A stretch of 64,000 bases of DNA from Ceratodon purpureus (Eukaryota; Streptophyta; Bryopsida; Pseudoditrichales; Ditrichaceae): the NCBI GenBank assembly GCA_014871385.1, contig CM026426.1, positions 102,257,220 through 102,321,219 on the forward strand. Reading direction: 5' to 3'. The notes under the pieces were generated by a model. The model was not told the DNA's origin and searched no databases. It worked only from the letters and a program-made list of their open reading frames with translations. This document shows, in pieces, positions 25,031 to 38,157 of this stretch. Positions within the stretch are counted from its first letter, which is position 1. Each line of letters begins with the position of its first letter. Both the position numbers and the translations under genes were made by a program.

Positions 25031-27635
25031 CTATTTGTTTCTGGAACCTCTCCTACGTTTCTTTCCTAATTCAACTGCCTCCTTTGCTGCTTCCTCTGCA
25101 GCGATCTCACTTCTTGTCTAGCGCTTTTATGCCGTAGTTTCCATCTCTTTATCAAGGGAAGTGAGTGGAGGTGGCTGAGGCAACTTGATTACCACTCGAG
25201 TCATGCCCTGTCTCTTTGATCTATTATTGTCTAACTCAGAAGTTTGGCCATCATTCCTCAACTTTTTCTGAAGCTCTAGCTTGGCAGCTTCCTCTCTCAA
25301 CTCCTTAAGACGCTCTAGTTCCGCAGCCTCCTGTCGTAATTTCTGGAGCTTCTCAAATTCTGCAGCTTCCTCTCTCAATTTCTTAACACGCTCCTCTAAC
25401 TCTGTCTCTACTCCTGTCTTGCAAGCGGCCCCCACAGATCCCCCTCCAATAACCTCCGTGACGCGACTGTCTGTATCATTGGGTACAAGCTGTGGCTTTG
25501 TTATCATGGCTGTATGATCGCCTCCATTACCATCGCCATTTGCCAACGGCTGTTTGCACAGTAGAGGCTCCATTTTCTCTAGGGAAATGACCTCATCTAT
25601 GCACAGAAGACTAGGTTGCAAGATTACCCATAGTAGAGGTTTTGGAGACTCTGGCCGACGTTGTTTGCTACCAATTGCACTGTTATTGCCTAGACACTGT
25701 ATCCCTATGCTTTCAGTCAAAGTTATAGCCTCTGTACCACCAAAACTTTGAGTCCATGTGCACGCAGTGGATTGTTCAGATTGCTCTTGATACACCTTGG
25801 CCGGATCTGCACAAAGGAGAATAAGGTTGGTTAGGTTATAAATCAATAGATGGAGGATAGGGTACCAGTACTGGAAGCAGATGACCCAATGTCTGTACCC
25901 TAATGTTGACAAGCCTAGATTCAATGTAAGGACTTAGGAATAACACCGATGATTGTTTCGTACTTGTTCTACCGCAAAGGTACTTAACACCGAAAATAAT
26001 GTACCAATTGGTACAATGCGTACTAGATAGTGTACCTTAGATATTCAATCCTACTGAACTCCAAGTAACAACAAGCTCACCGATATTAGGATGGGACTCG
26101 AGGGCAGTAGATGTCAACGTCGCTAGGATCATCTCTCGCCGCATTTCTAAATCCAAAGATTGAACAAGCTTCTGAAGAGGTAAATGTAGCTGGCCGAATT
26201 CCAAACTAAAAAACCAATTCGGATGCCCTGTTGGTCCGCAACTTGGATCAGCATATATGCTAGCCACTCTAAACCAAACCCCTGTGCACCAGGGGTGGTA
26301 AAGGTGCTTGCATGTGCAAACTATGATATCGTTGAGAGGAAAATGGTTTAAGCAAAGAGCACAAGGCATCAAAGCAATAGGATCAGATAGTGACACTGTT
26401 TCGGGGTCAAACATGGAGCACAAAGGTCTCGGCCTCATCGATACTCCAACTTCTCCTCTCTTCATGTGCGACAGTTGGAACGACAAGGCATCAAATTGCC
26501 TCCTTAAAAAAGTTTGCCTGATTTGAAGCTTCTCATACATGAGATTGCACTCCTTCAACTCCGATGTAGCAGCTTCAAAATCAACTGTGGCATCTCTTAC
26601 CATCTCATGGTAAGGCTCTTCCTTCTTAGAGGAGGCCTCCACACCATCCACATCCTCGGGCTTATCACATACCTTTTGCAGTTTTGCAACCTTGGCCTCA
26701 GTCTTACGCAACACCCCCTTCTCTTGAGCAACTTTAGAAGCCAACTCTACTCTCTCTTTCCCTGCGCCAACGTAGTCTTCATTCACAGCATGAAGTTGCA
26801 TCCCCACCAACTTCAACATCTCCATTATGTCCTTGATGTCTTTCTCCATCTCTGGTCCATTTGGAGTCTTCTCCTCCACATCTTCTTTCACCTTAGAACT
26901 CCTTAGAAGTTTCGGTGATGATCCAACATTAGGGTCATGGAAGAGATCATCTCTGGTCCATCTCTTCCATGACCCTACTGTTGGATCATCAATCCCTTCC
27001 ATCTTGTATAACTCCACCTCATCAGCACCAGTGAGCTCGGCTAGGCCCGTGAGACACAACTTAACATTCTTGAGCCATTTGCTCCGCTGGCTCTTGTTGG
27101 AGGTCCCTACAAACTCCGACCAGCTCAAAGGCTTCTTCTTGTGCTTCTCCATGATTATACCTTTGGCAAACTGCTTTGCTATCACCTTGGACTTGGGGAG
27201 GTCTCGCAGGTACACAATCGGGAAAATTTCTGCTATGTGGGCTAAGACTTCGACATCCTTGCATTCTCCATAATAATACCCAGATCTCCCCTTTCTCCCC
27301 TTCGCTGGCCCAAAAACATCACTGACATCTTTGTCATTGAGGTCATGTGGAGGTCGCAGCTTGTGCGGGTTTTTACCTCTGCTGGGCAAGCCGTACTTGC
27401 TCTCAAACTCCTCTGCAGTGACAGCACGAGGTGGAGGATGCGTCTTGAGAGATGCCACTTTATCGAGCTGCTTGTCCCAAGGGGTCTTCTTCACCTTCTC
27501 GTTGAGGTTGCCTTCAGCCCGTGGACTAGCAAGAAGATCCACGTCATCACCATCTTTGTAGTCGTCACTGGCCGACTTGTCTTCCCTGGAGAAGACCCTG
27601 CTCCGAACCATCCAATCTTTGCCATTGTAATCCAT
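25031..27635 (-). CDS. RING-family gene 3, best-preserved member
   Basis: Exon 1 (26081-27635) is open from ATG with no internal stop. It holds an acidic N-terminus; a family module (residues about 70-180) with EEFESKYGL, GRKGRSGYY and KQFAKGI...LSW; a coiled coil (about 265-395); and a RING-like finger with Cys425, Cys428, Cys442, His444, His447, Cys450 and Cys466. A phase-1 intron (25807-26080, GTGAGC...TGCAG) joins exon 2 (25806 down), a second heptad-rich coil (LREEAAEFEKL repeats). TAA at 25127 ends that frame. The same frame continues through TAG 25118 into a basic tail (GKKRRRGS) ending at TAG 25031, so the tail may be lost. The finger suggests ubiquitin-ligase activity and the basic tail suggests a nuclear location; both are inference. 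The eighth finger ligand is unclear. Confidence 0.7.
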
Positions 27636-29189
27636 GTAAACCTAGGAACTGAAAGACAGAAAATGTTTCGGAAATTAGGAGGTGATACATTGTAGGAGCA
27701 GAAAATACTTATAACGTGGAGGAGAGTTGTGCTAGAAGCAGTGGATGCGGTACTTCAATCTGTACACTATGTACTACCAGAAGTACAAAATCATAACCAT
27801 GAAACCATACAATAAGTTTCTAACAACGACTAGTCAAATGTAATTGAATGTTAGGAATACTGAGAACTCACCATGGCTGAAAACACTCCGAGAGTGCATA
27901 TTCTCAATTTTGTGCGCAACCCTGGAACAACTATACTAACGACATGGAAAACAACGTAGACTGCTCTAGGAGTATTATATGAGCCATTCTAAGAATAGAG
28001 GGTATTAAGATACACAACACCGACTGGTAGAAAGGATGTATGAACTTAGGAATAACATCGCAATATAGAGTTGTACGAAAAGAAGTACATATTGTACTCT
28101 AACTTGTACACTAAGTACTAGCGGAGTTACAAAATATTAACGACGTTAAAATCGACAAACTTCTGACACGGACGAGTGGGCAGTAATCAAACCTCTAATT
28201 TTCTGAGAAGTCACTATGTCTAAAAACACTCCAATGGGAACCCACACATCTTGAACAACGCTACGAAAACCTATTTCTTCGCCAAGAGTACCGCTCATTG
28301 CACCTTCCCGGCTGAATTTTCGCAACATATTTCAAAAAACCCACAAAGCAATTCCTATGCATTCACTAGGAAACAAAGGATAACACATTACTTACCTGGT
28401 TTGAGGGATGTGTTGAGAAGGAATTCTTGAAAGGCATGCCACCTTTCTCCTCAACGAAGAGAACAACAGAAATCAGAAAGAAGGACTTAGAGGCGGCGCT
28501 GTGAAATTCCCTCATTGTAGTATAGAGAGATGACAAAGTCTTCAACTGCCGCCTTTGCAAATTCGAATGTAGAGGAGATAATGTCGCTGCAAAAGGCCCC
28601 ATATAACCTGGAAGTGTCAGATCATTCTTGTTTTTATCGCCACGTTCTAGGACGATGATTGGTCCATTGTGTACAACCAGTACGCTATGTACAAAACCAG
28701 TACGCGAGCTAACCCTAATTGTTTTTGATGGGCTAAAGCTCAAGTGAGGGCTGAAATCTCCGATGCTCCCAATTAGCCCCAAAAAACCATTTTCGTCATT
28801 CTTCAATGTTAGACCTATCTAAACAAAAAGGTATTTTTACTAATTTTCAAAAAAAATATCAAAAAATAACTTTTAGGTTGTGTTTTGGCCTACCAATCCA
28901 AGGGTTTTGTGTTATATAGTCTCTCGTGGCATATGGAAATAGTTGGGGATGTTAGTCAAGTACTAGAACATGGACTTTGGCTCTTTAAACTATAAGAATC
29001 TAAGCTATACCTTCACATAAAGAGTACAAAACACTAAACTTGAAAATGTGACAGTACTTTCATTTCAAATTTGTACTCGTTATGATGAATTGATGGATGC
29101 AAGCGAAAGATAGCAAAGCAATCTTAAAAATAGACGAGATGTAAGACTACGCCTAAATATTACTTTTAACACAAAGTTACCAACAATAG
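27636..29189 (-). other. Possible small minus-strand exons of unknown gene; otherwise non-coding
   Basis: An open stretch of about 135 codons (28401-28806) ends at a good donor, CCAG|GTAAGT. A second block (28190-28310) includes FRSVVQDVWVPIGVFLD. A third (27865-27920) ends ATG|GTGAGT, and its sequence resembles the second, suggesting duplicated exons. They could be upstream exons of RING gene 3 or a separate relict. The 27700-28140 interval is GTAC-rich. Confidence 0.3.
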
Positions 29190-30299
29190 GGTTAATTTGG
29201 CTCCAACTTACACCCTGCGTTGAAATGCTGCCGTGAGTGCAATTTTGTACAACCGTAGTGTATTTTCACCCCTATGGCGGATCCAATGTCTCGGGTAATA
29301 GTTGGTGGTTTTCTATTCTTCTTTTGTGAAGAAGGATAGACATGGCATACGTATGGCAATTGAGTTAATATTTTCAATAGTGTTTTTGATGGTAGGCATG
29401 GGAATTTTGAAGCTATCTTCTAGTAGTTTCATTAATGGTATGTGTGTGGTAGCTCTGGCGCCAGCTGTGATAACTATGAGGGGGTCGACTTTCCATCTTT
29501 TAGTAGTGATGCTGGCAATTAAAGGGTTGTATTTGTTGGTTATAGCTTCCAGTATTTCTTGGGAGAATCGGTAATTGAAGTATTTAAATTCGATGAATTA
29601 TAAGGCGAGATTGGGGTCTATTTCTGTAAGGGGTCGCTTTGGTATGGTAAGCCTTTGACGCAGAGAATATCTTGTCTAAATCAAGAGTTAAAATGGCATC
29701 TTTGTGTGCCACATGTGCAAAGTAGCATCCGATTAGGAACGGTATTTTCGAGAGGTTTATCGTTGAAGGTGCTAGCATTCATAAGAATAAAGCTTCGATA
29801 TTTTTCGGATGAGACAAGGAGTTTTCTAATTTCCCAGACTGCTTTGTTATGTCTTTTGACTCGGAGTGAGTGAATGTGTTGTTGTTGGCATGTGAGTAGA
29901 ACGTATAACCATGTGTCTGATTCAGGAGAGTTACAAATTGGGCATGAAATAGACAGGAATCTATTCCTTCCGATAAACATTTGGTTTTCTAGCTTGGCGC
30001 ATGTAGGTTCCGGTACGGAATTTGACGAAGCATGATTTTTGTTTGTCTGTAATAGCTGGGTTATTCCAAAATTCATTGAAGAGTTCATTGTCTATATCTG
30101 CATTTTCTGTCTATTTGCATGTGTTCGGGGTTTGCATGGCCATTATTTCTAAATTATTTTCTCTATCATATTTCTTGATTTGTTTTTCTAGGGTTCGAAC
30201 GGGGCCTTTCTCTGAAAGAGACATCATGGATGGCCAGTCGTCTTTTTGGAAATATTAGGGAGTTGCATGAGCAAATTCATGTGCGTGTTGAGCTTTTCT

Positions 30300-30560
30300 A
30301 TGAGCTTTGCGTGTCCTTAGTTTTGCTTATTTGTCTGCTTCTTTGTTGCCATCAATATCTACGTGTGCTCTGACTTTATATAATGTGGTTGGTTGTGTTC
30401 TTTGTTGTAGTAGTTCTACCATGGAGGCAAGTGTGGCTTGGTCAAGATGACTGTTGTATAGTGTGGCGTGTTTTATTTGTGTGTTAAGTAAGTATAATAC
30501 ACTTAGACAATCGGTAAATATTCATGCTTGTTCATTAGAGAATTGTGTATTGTGTATTGT
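30300..30560 (-). pseudogene. LINE RNase H domain
   Basis: The minus strand reads FTDCLSVLYLL, then LDQATLASMVELLQQ and KVRAHVDIDGNKEAD, the classic C-terminal RNase H pattern (histidine and aspartate near the end). A TAA follows KEADK. It belongs to the surrounding LINE. Confidence 0.75.
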
Positions 30561-31779
30561 GCGCATTTTAGTGATTCATTAATAGAAATATGCTAGTGGT
30601 ATTGTTGTGGCATGAATGACGTATCTAGTGTCTTTTGGTTGTTCGGTAGAAAAGTAAGCTTGTATTAAATTAGAGAAATATTTGTGTTGGTTTTTGATGT
30701 AATATTGGATGAGTATTTTTGTGTTATGGTTGCAAATGGTGGCGTCGCTCCAAGGGAATAAGTCTCTTTGTGGAAGCCATTTGTTGTAAGTATTGTTTTT
30801 TTGTGTGATCCATTGGCATAAGTATGTCGTATCTTTTTTCTTAATTCCAGTTGGCTTGTTGAATTGTCTATGTTTGTGATGAAGTATTGTATGCATAGGG
30901 AATTGCATAAGATTCTTAAGTATATTGTTGGGGGAGGTGGTTGGAGTCGGATAGGTGGGTTTGGAGGGTGTATGGCGGGGATCGGTTGTGGAGGTGATAT
31001 GTTATGGTTTATTATTATGTAATCGTCTTTGAGGATTTGCGGGGGGCGATGATAGCGGGAAGGACAACGACATCTTGGATGGCAAGGCGGATGGTAGAAT
31101 AAGTGTTTGGCAATGTTTAATGCGCTAATGATGAGTTTAGAGGGTGTTGAATGGTATCTTTTAAATCATTTGGGGTCATAAGTGTGGTGCCATTGGGTAA
31201 AGTTAATTGTTCTAGTGTTGTGATATTGTAAGTTAGCAGTTTTTGTAGTAGTTTAAGTGATGTGTTGGGATTTAAGCCATGTAAGTTTTGTGATTCTGTC
31301 ATCCATGCAGTTTCGAGTGGGGACGTATTTAGTAGAAAGGTGTTGATTGTGCTTTTTAGATGAACTCTAGCATGATGTTCGAGTAAAAACAATGTTCTTG
31401 TGATAGGTGATCGTACATAGTGGTGGTATTTGATGCGAGGTGTTTCTTTTGATCCACCAAATTTTGCAAGCATATGCTGTACTAAGCCATAGTAAACTTT
31501 TTCCAAGTCTGCCTTTTTTGTTGAGGGCGTTTTGTAGTTGTTCCCCAATATGTCTCAAGTAGGCATTTTGTAGTGATAATGCTTCAATACCAAATAGGTC
31601 ATAAGGGAGTTTTGTCGCAATATTGGATGTACATTTTGGTATTCTGTATATTGTTTTATCTAGAGCTATAATCTTTTTGCCAAGTTTTTTGATAGCTGGT
31701 ATAGAATATGGTACGACATAAAAGCTGTAGGCAATGCCTGCACGAATAACTGTATCTACCATATTGATTTTTTTGTTTC

Positions 31780-32870
31780 ATAGTGGCTAGACAAGTTACA
31801 AGGGCTTGGCATTGTTTGATGACTTTGGCCGTGGTGGTAGTTATTTGTGTTTTCCATTTAAGTGATGGTACGAGGTTTATTCCAAGGTATGTGTATGGCT
31901 CAAATTAGTCTAGTACGGAGATTAATTGATTTCTATAGTTTATATTAGTGGCTAGTATCTGGGCTTTAAACACTATAGAATTCATTTTGGACTTGTTTCG
32001 AAAGCCAATTACTGCACATTTGGGGATTCCGAGGTCCATTCCGACCCATTCACAAAATTTATTTATTTTATTTGGTTGGATTTGTAGCGATGCTAGTTTG
32101 TTGGCAATTGCCGCTAAATCGTTTGCGTAGGCTGCGGAAGATATTGTTACTATGGATGTACCAAAGATGTAGCCATTGTCACCTTGTTGTAGCCATCTAA
32201 GGAGAGGTTCAAGGAATATGATGAATAGATAAGGGCTGAGAGTATCTCCTTGAATTGTGCCTCTTTGTATGGGATTTGGTTGGATTTTCCCAAAATGTTC
32301 TCTGGAGAAGATGGTAGATTGTGAGTAGATATTTCCGAGAAGATTTAGGGCATCTGTAGGATATCCGAGGTCTTTTATAGCTCGTAGTCTAGCGTGGTCA
32401 ATTGAGCCAAAGGCATTTTTGAAGTCAATGTATAAAATGTATATATCTTGATTTGTAAATCGAGCATCTTCTAGTGCAACTATGAGGAGTTGTAATTGTC
32501 TAGATGTTCCTCTTTCTACTCCGAATCCTTCTTGGCTATCGTGTAATATTTGGTGTTTTTCACCGTAAGCCGAGATGATGGAGGTTAGCGCACTTGTATA
32601 GAGTTTGTATATGGTATTAGCTAATGCAATTGGTCTATGGTTTATTCATTGTGATGGGTTTCCTTTTTTGTAGAGTAAAACCGTTAAGCTAGTTTTTCAC
32701 GAAGCAGGAATTTGTTTTTGTTTATAGCATTGTTTAAAGAATAGAAAAAGTAGTTTGTGGAATCATGGTGGCATATTTTTCAGAGTTGAGTTGGGGATTT
32801 TGTTTGGGCCTGGGGCTTTATTGTTTCTATGTTTTTAAGGCAAAAATCATAAGTTTCTTGGTCAGAGTAT
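31780..32870 (-). pseudogene. LINE reverse transcriptase domain
   Basis: Motifs appear in order on the minus strand: NKAPGPNKIPNS, QEGFGVERGTSR, the first catalytic aspartate in LYIDFKNAFGSIDHARL (about 32392-32442), GTIQGDTLSP (about 32239-32267), and YANDLAA (about 32115-32135) where functional enzymes have YADD. Three in-frame TGAs replace positions that are usually Trp (before FHK, before KTSLTVL and before INHRPIAL). The YADD-to-YAND change and the Trp-to-stop changes are all G-to-A on the coding strand. The enzyme is inactive as written. Confidence 0.85.
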
Positions 32871-34553
32871 GAGTGTAAGGGGATTTGTGGTTTTCTGCGT
32901 TTGTCGATTGTAAATCCGTCTAGATCATGCCATGGATATTGTCTGACGCTGCATGTACAGTGTGGTGGGTGTTTATTTTGATGGTGGCAAGTACGAACTG
33001 TTGGACGGTTACTAATGGATTGTTGAATATGTATTTCTTGGGCAATATCATATGGGCTAGTAAGTATATTATTGTGTCAATGATGGAGTCTAGAGGTGAG
33101 GTCTCGAAGTTTTTGAAGACTTTTCTATTTACTTTCTTGGGGCTTTTTTCATATAATTGTCGGTATTTTGAGATTGCTTTATAAATACAATTTTTAGTGT
33201 ATTTTGTTGTGATTTTTCGAGCTTCTTTGTTAGCATTTTTGGCAATGGTTGCTATTGTATCGATCCATTCATTTGGGACGTTGTCTATTATTGGTGGGTG
33301 GGGAATTTGCACAAACTGATGATTGCGTATTTCGTTTAGTATGAGGTGTGTTTGCCATTGGGGATCATTCTTTGCGATGTATATGGTTTTTCTGATGCGA
33401 TGGTATGTGGAAAGGTGTTTTTTCCATTCTTTAGCTAATTTTCGGGGTAGAAAACTACCTTGTTGTGTTGTTCTATTTAAGAGATTTGGTAATGGAGGTG
33501 CTTTACATGTTCTTTCTATCGTTTCCAATATTTTTTCTACAATTTTATCAAGTTCTATACAAGCTATTTCCCATTGTTCAGGGGAAAGATGGTCGTGGTT
33601 TTCTAATAGTTGAGTTAGTTCATTTATTCTAATAGAATTTCCTTCAAAGAATTCTAAGTTAAATTTTCTAAATTTTTGGCTGGTATTGGATTTAAAATTC
33701 TAATTTGTGGAGTTGTAATAGGGGGTGTAGTTTTTGCAAGAAGTGTATTGTGGGGGATGACGAGAATCACTCGATAGTGGTCTAAATTTAAGTTCATGTT
33801 TATATTTGTTGTAGAGGAGTATCTATTGTTATCTGGAGAGTTGATGTTCAAGCCATCTATTAAGCTAGTTGATATATAGTTGTATCCGCCTTGTCTAAAG
33901 AATGTGGTATTTTTTGGAATGTATTTAAGATTTAGAGATACGATAATTTTTTTCCATTGGATGTCTTTATCTTGTGGTGGCGTATTTGTGTAGTTGTTTT
34001 GTCTACCATGCAATGATATATCTCGGTTAAATTGTGGGATCCGAGAAACTCAGAATAAACCGGAAGGACCCCATCCGGTCTTAGGATTCAATTAATTTTT
34101 CATTTTTTTGGTTAATTAGGTAAAAACTGGCTAGACACTAGCCGCATTAGGAGTTGACACATACTGGATGCTCCAGAAACCTTAAAACAGTTAACGCAGG
34201 AAGTATTCTCGGAACCTTGATCCTGGAACTGGAAAGAGGAAACTCGGAACGGGTTGACGATCCAAGAACTGACCGTTACCGTAACCGCGTCTAGGATCCG
34301 AAACGACGCGGAAGTCATCATGACTCGGATAATGACGAGCCCGGTACGGTGGCGGCTGCAATTACGCGCCGCCGCAGCGTTCATGGTGCCCTGGGTATGT
34401 AAGCGGGGGTGTTAGGGTTTGGAGTTCCTTTTTGCGGACTGGGAGTAGAGAGTGAAAAAGCGGTAAGGTGTCTTCTCTTTTCCGATTCACTGGCAGTTGG
34501 ATTGCCGGGTTTCTTGCTGTCGGATGGCAAAGGGAGAGAAGTGAGACGTAGAA

Positions 34554-36641
34554 ATGGCGCACGTTCAGTGTAGAGTTTTTAGTCCCGCCACTCCGGTGAG
34601 AGAGTTGGAGATGAACGAGTTGATTGACGATCTCACCCGGATGAGATGCGAGGGTCTGCTGTAACGGCCGTGGTTGCTGAAGGATGAGGCGATGGTGACG
34701 GAGATCCTGGACGGACCGGATAACAGGTGAGACAACACGATCCGCGGCAAGCCCACGCTGTAGAGTGCGGAACGGTGGGCGGAAACTTACGACTTCGAGC
34801 AGAACGGACTCCTTTGGGCAACCCGAACGGATAGCTACGTGCAGGATAAGTTTCACAGGAAGATCCATAGGAATAATGGATACGAGATAGATGCCTACAA
34901 GGATAGGAGGCAGAGGCAGGTCTTAGCCTTCCTCGTTCCGATCCTGTATCATCTGAAACCGGAACAGGTCACCATCACGGTCGGGAACACCATCTTCGGA
35001 GCGTACACGATGGAGCGTCCGGTGAATTGGGCCACGCTCATAGCGGAAACCGTGCAGAAGATGGTGCCCTCGATCGGAAAGAAGCCGACCCCAATTACCC
35101 CTTTTCTCTACCACCTCTACCAGTTCAATGGCTTGCTGAAGGATAAGGAGGAGGAGAGTGATTTCGTTGCGAAGAACCTCCTCTGCTTTCAGGAGGTTCC
35201 GCCCGGGTTTGATGTCGTACCTCACAGCGAAACCTCGGATATAGCGTCCACGGACGGGGAGGACGATACGGTGATCGTTCCGAACCCCAGCGCCACGAAG
35301 GCCCTCAGGGAAGGAACACATCGGGCGCAAGCCTCTTACAATCGGATTGAGACGCTGTTCCGGAGACTCTGCACGTCGCTCGGGGGCTGTTTACCGGAGG
35401 AGGTGATCCGAGAGGTGGAGCTTTTGAAGGACGCCCCAAAGCTTCGGAGCGAGAAGAAGCAACTGGGATTTCAGCTTAAGGAGCTTAACTCGAAACTGGC
35501 AACGAAGAGCGAGGAGATCCGTAAGTTCCATGCCAAGCAGGAGGAGACTTTGGGTGGGATCCGGAAGTTGGTGGGAGTTCCGGGTGACGTAGTCAACAAG
35601 GCCAAGTTGTTCAACGAGAATGTGCTGCGGTCGGCGGAGTTGGAGAAAAAGCAGAGGATCATCACGATCCTTTCCAAATGCGAGCACTCAATGAACTAGG
35701 TTCTGAAGAAGGTTCAGTAGTTGCTCAATCCGGCGGTTGGAAGTCCCAGCGTCGGAACCAGACTTCCCGGATCTCCCTCTCGGACCATGGTAGTGGAATC
35801 TTGCGGTGTAGGATTCAGGACCCCATTGGAGCGCAACCTCCGGCTTGAGGAGCAGATGGCGGTTGACTCGAATATCTTCAAACCGGCTCGGACAATCGCA
35901 GACATGATCCGGGAAGTTCAGGCCAAGGTGGCGTCACCCGGAGCCAGTACGGCTCAGCAAGGCTGCGCAATTCCCACCGGACAGGCAGAGGTGACGGGGA
36001 CTACAGTCACTGTCCGGCGATCTGAGGAGCGAACGGTTACGGAAGAGGTAACCCGGCCCGTGCAGCCGGTTGTTCCCCCAGCAATAGGATCGTCAGTGAT
36101 TATTCCGGTTCACGAAGGGGAGGTAGCCGGAGCGGAATGGAGGAGGTCCATTTCACCTACCGGACGTACCCGAGTGACTCAGGAGGGAGCACTCACCCCT
36201 TCACCCACAGCTCGGACCGAGACTATGACCCCTACACCAACTAGAACACCCGTGGTAGACTCCCCTGCTGACGGTTCCGGTGCTCGCATGGTTTTGAAGA
36301 AGAGGAAGGAACCGGCGGAGAAGGGGCCAATTACGATTTCCGGGTCCGACTCGGAAACTCACGCGAGCTCTTCGGTTAGGACAGCCGGAACTGAGACTCG
36401 GACCCCGACATCTGGAACCCCTCCTTCGCGGATGTTGCCCAAGTCCCCCAAGTCTCCGAAGACTCGGGTCGTTACCCGGCTTTCCTAGGAGACCAAGGCG
36501 AAGGAGTCGAAGGAGGAGCGGAGTGCCAGGCGTTAGGCGGAGCGGGCAGCAAAGGCAGGAGGATCCGAGCCCCGGATGACCCGGTCGAAGGAGAAGGATC
36601 GAGAGCAGGACAGCGTGCACAAGAAGACGAAGATGGGATAG
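34554..36641 (+). pseudogene. Plant-transposon-protein-like gene, 695 codons, seven in-frame stops, no frameshift
   Basis: One continuous frame runs from ATG 34554 to TAG 36639-36641. The N-terminal domain (to about residue 220) includes FSPATPVRELEMNELIDDL, RGKPTL*SAERWAETY and VPILYHLKPEQV...TMERPVNWATLIAETV. It resembles the domain of plant retrotransposon-associated proteins (putative plant transposon protein type). A heptad-rich coil follows (35340-35700), then a long Ser/Thr/Pro linker and a basic tail (MVLKKRKEPAEK; RSKEKDREQD). Internal stops: TAA 34662, TGA 34728, TAG 34761, TAG 35697, TAG 35718, TAG 36486 and TAG 36534. Each sits where Gln or Arg would be unremarkable. Family assignment is moderate; LTRs were not found. 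The function is probably structural for an element, by inference. Confidence 0.7.
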
Positions 36642-38157
36642 ATTTCTCTCGCTGGAAGTGCCGGTCACTTTCCGGATTTATAGGAGAAGATTTCGGATCG
36701 TGAGATCCGGATTAATCATAAAGTAGAATTCTAGGTTGATACTTAGGAATTAGGGTTTTTGATTGAACAGCCGGCGCCGCCGCTTTTGTGAAAGCCCCTG
36801 CTTACTTAAACAGGGAAGGCGATGCAGTCCGGGTCTTTGTTTAGCATGTTTTCTCCCTATATTCCTTATCAGTAAAGTATTCGTGTTTTGCGAGTACTGT
36901 GCGTGGTTTCCAGTTAAGTGTGAATGATCCGGGAAGGCTATGAGAGTTCCGCTGTAGCTCGGATAGGAAGGTGACGGGAGTTGTGACGAGACTCGAACCG
37001 GAATGGTAATGGGATTGAGCGGAAAGATTTAGCAAATTGTCGTAGGAGTGAAGCCTCACTGTTCCGTCCCCAACCCAACCTCACGCGGAATAGCCGTTGC
37101 TAGGGTTGAAGCGGATCAAGGGGTACTTGATCGGGCTCCCTGAACTTCTGAAGAGGTTCCGCACTTTGTGAGAGGGGGATTCGGAAAGTGGCACGGGTCG
37201 CCTAGGGATAATTGGATCCTGGTTCTCCCAGATCCGGATTGGTTTGTCGTTGTAGTCTCACGGATTGGAAGTGGTCGTCTGTGTGACCTGCTGGCCAGAG
37301 TACTCTAAGTCAGTTGTGAGACGGTATCTTTTCCGAGACGTTGGGGTTTGTTGACGAAACACCTGATGTGAGAGAGAGAGAGAGAGAGAGAGTCGAGGAG
37401 TTACGTTCCGGAAACACTATCCGAGCAGTGACAAAGCTCGGAACGATTAGGAGTAACTACTTGGTGAAACACTATTGAATCCCTGGACGATACTCGGAAG
37501 TTAGTGACAATACGGAAGTTTACACTTAGTTGGAGTGCTATCCGGATGTTAGTTGCGTTTCCGTGTTCCGGCAAAAGTCTCCACATAGTGTGTATGTGTG
37601 ATTTAGATGTGCTAGAATTTGATTGGTGATGGTGGATTTATGTAGGAAATGAGACGGATGTCTTCTACATTTGTGGGCATGTGCATATGTATAACAAGCC
37701 ATGATTGTAATGGTTGATTATTTATTCGTATTATTTGGAGGTATGGTGAAATGTTGGCCGGAGTAGGGATTTTGGTGATATTTCCTGGGAAAGCGTGTTT
37801 GTTGTGTATTAGAGTGAGTTAACCGCGTCTACCGGGTCTGTAAGGCATTCTTTGTTGGATACATCTTGTAAGTGCGTGGGTATTGTTGAAAATAAGTTTA
37901 TAGTTGGGAAAATTTTCTTGTTAAAAAAATGAAAAGTGAGTATATGTATTACTATTTAATGGTGAATGGCTAGTTATAGTATTGGATATTAAATTATATA
38001 TTATTTAGTATTTTTGCTTTGTATTTTGGCAAGGCCGGTAGGCCGAGACCGTTTTATGGTTGAGTTTTGTGTAATGTGATAGTTGGAAGGGAGGGTTTGT
38101 AGTAAGGTTGTGTCCATATGGTGTGGGAGGTCTTAGTTTTGGATTGTGTGTGATTTT
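36642..38157. other. No gene seen; contains an (AG)n microsatellite
   Basis: 3' flank of the preceding gene. An AG dinucleotide repeat occupies 37371-37392. The rest up to 38157 is GC-moderate, then increasingly AT-rich, with no supportable coding frame. Confidence 0.5.

Larger units (their letters stand above)
29190..34030 (-). mobile_element. 5'-truncated LINE (endonuclease, reverse transcriptase, RNase H), decayed
   Basis: Reading the minus strand in order: an endonuclease C-terminal part (33654-34013, ending near LNLDHYRVILVIP), a linker (32920-33528), reverse transcriptase, a thumb/connection region (31117-31762), RNase H (about 30300-30560) and a C-terminal Cys segment with CPICNSPESDTWLYVLL and RHNKAVWE (29681-30088). 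The endonuclease lacks its N-terminal half, as expected of incomplete target-primed reverse transcription. I could not identify target-site duplications or a tail. Many stops and frame changes show it is dead. It sits immediately upstream of the plus-strand gene at 34554. Confidence 0.85.

Noticed and set aside
28366..28806. A 146-codon minus-strand open frame as a complete gene
   Set aside because: The last part runs past a strong CCAG|GTAAGT donor, so it is more likely one exon. No domain was recognised.
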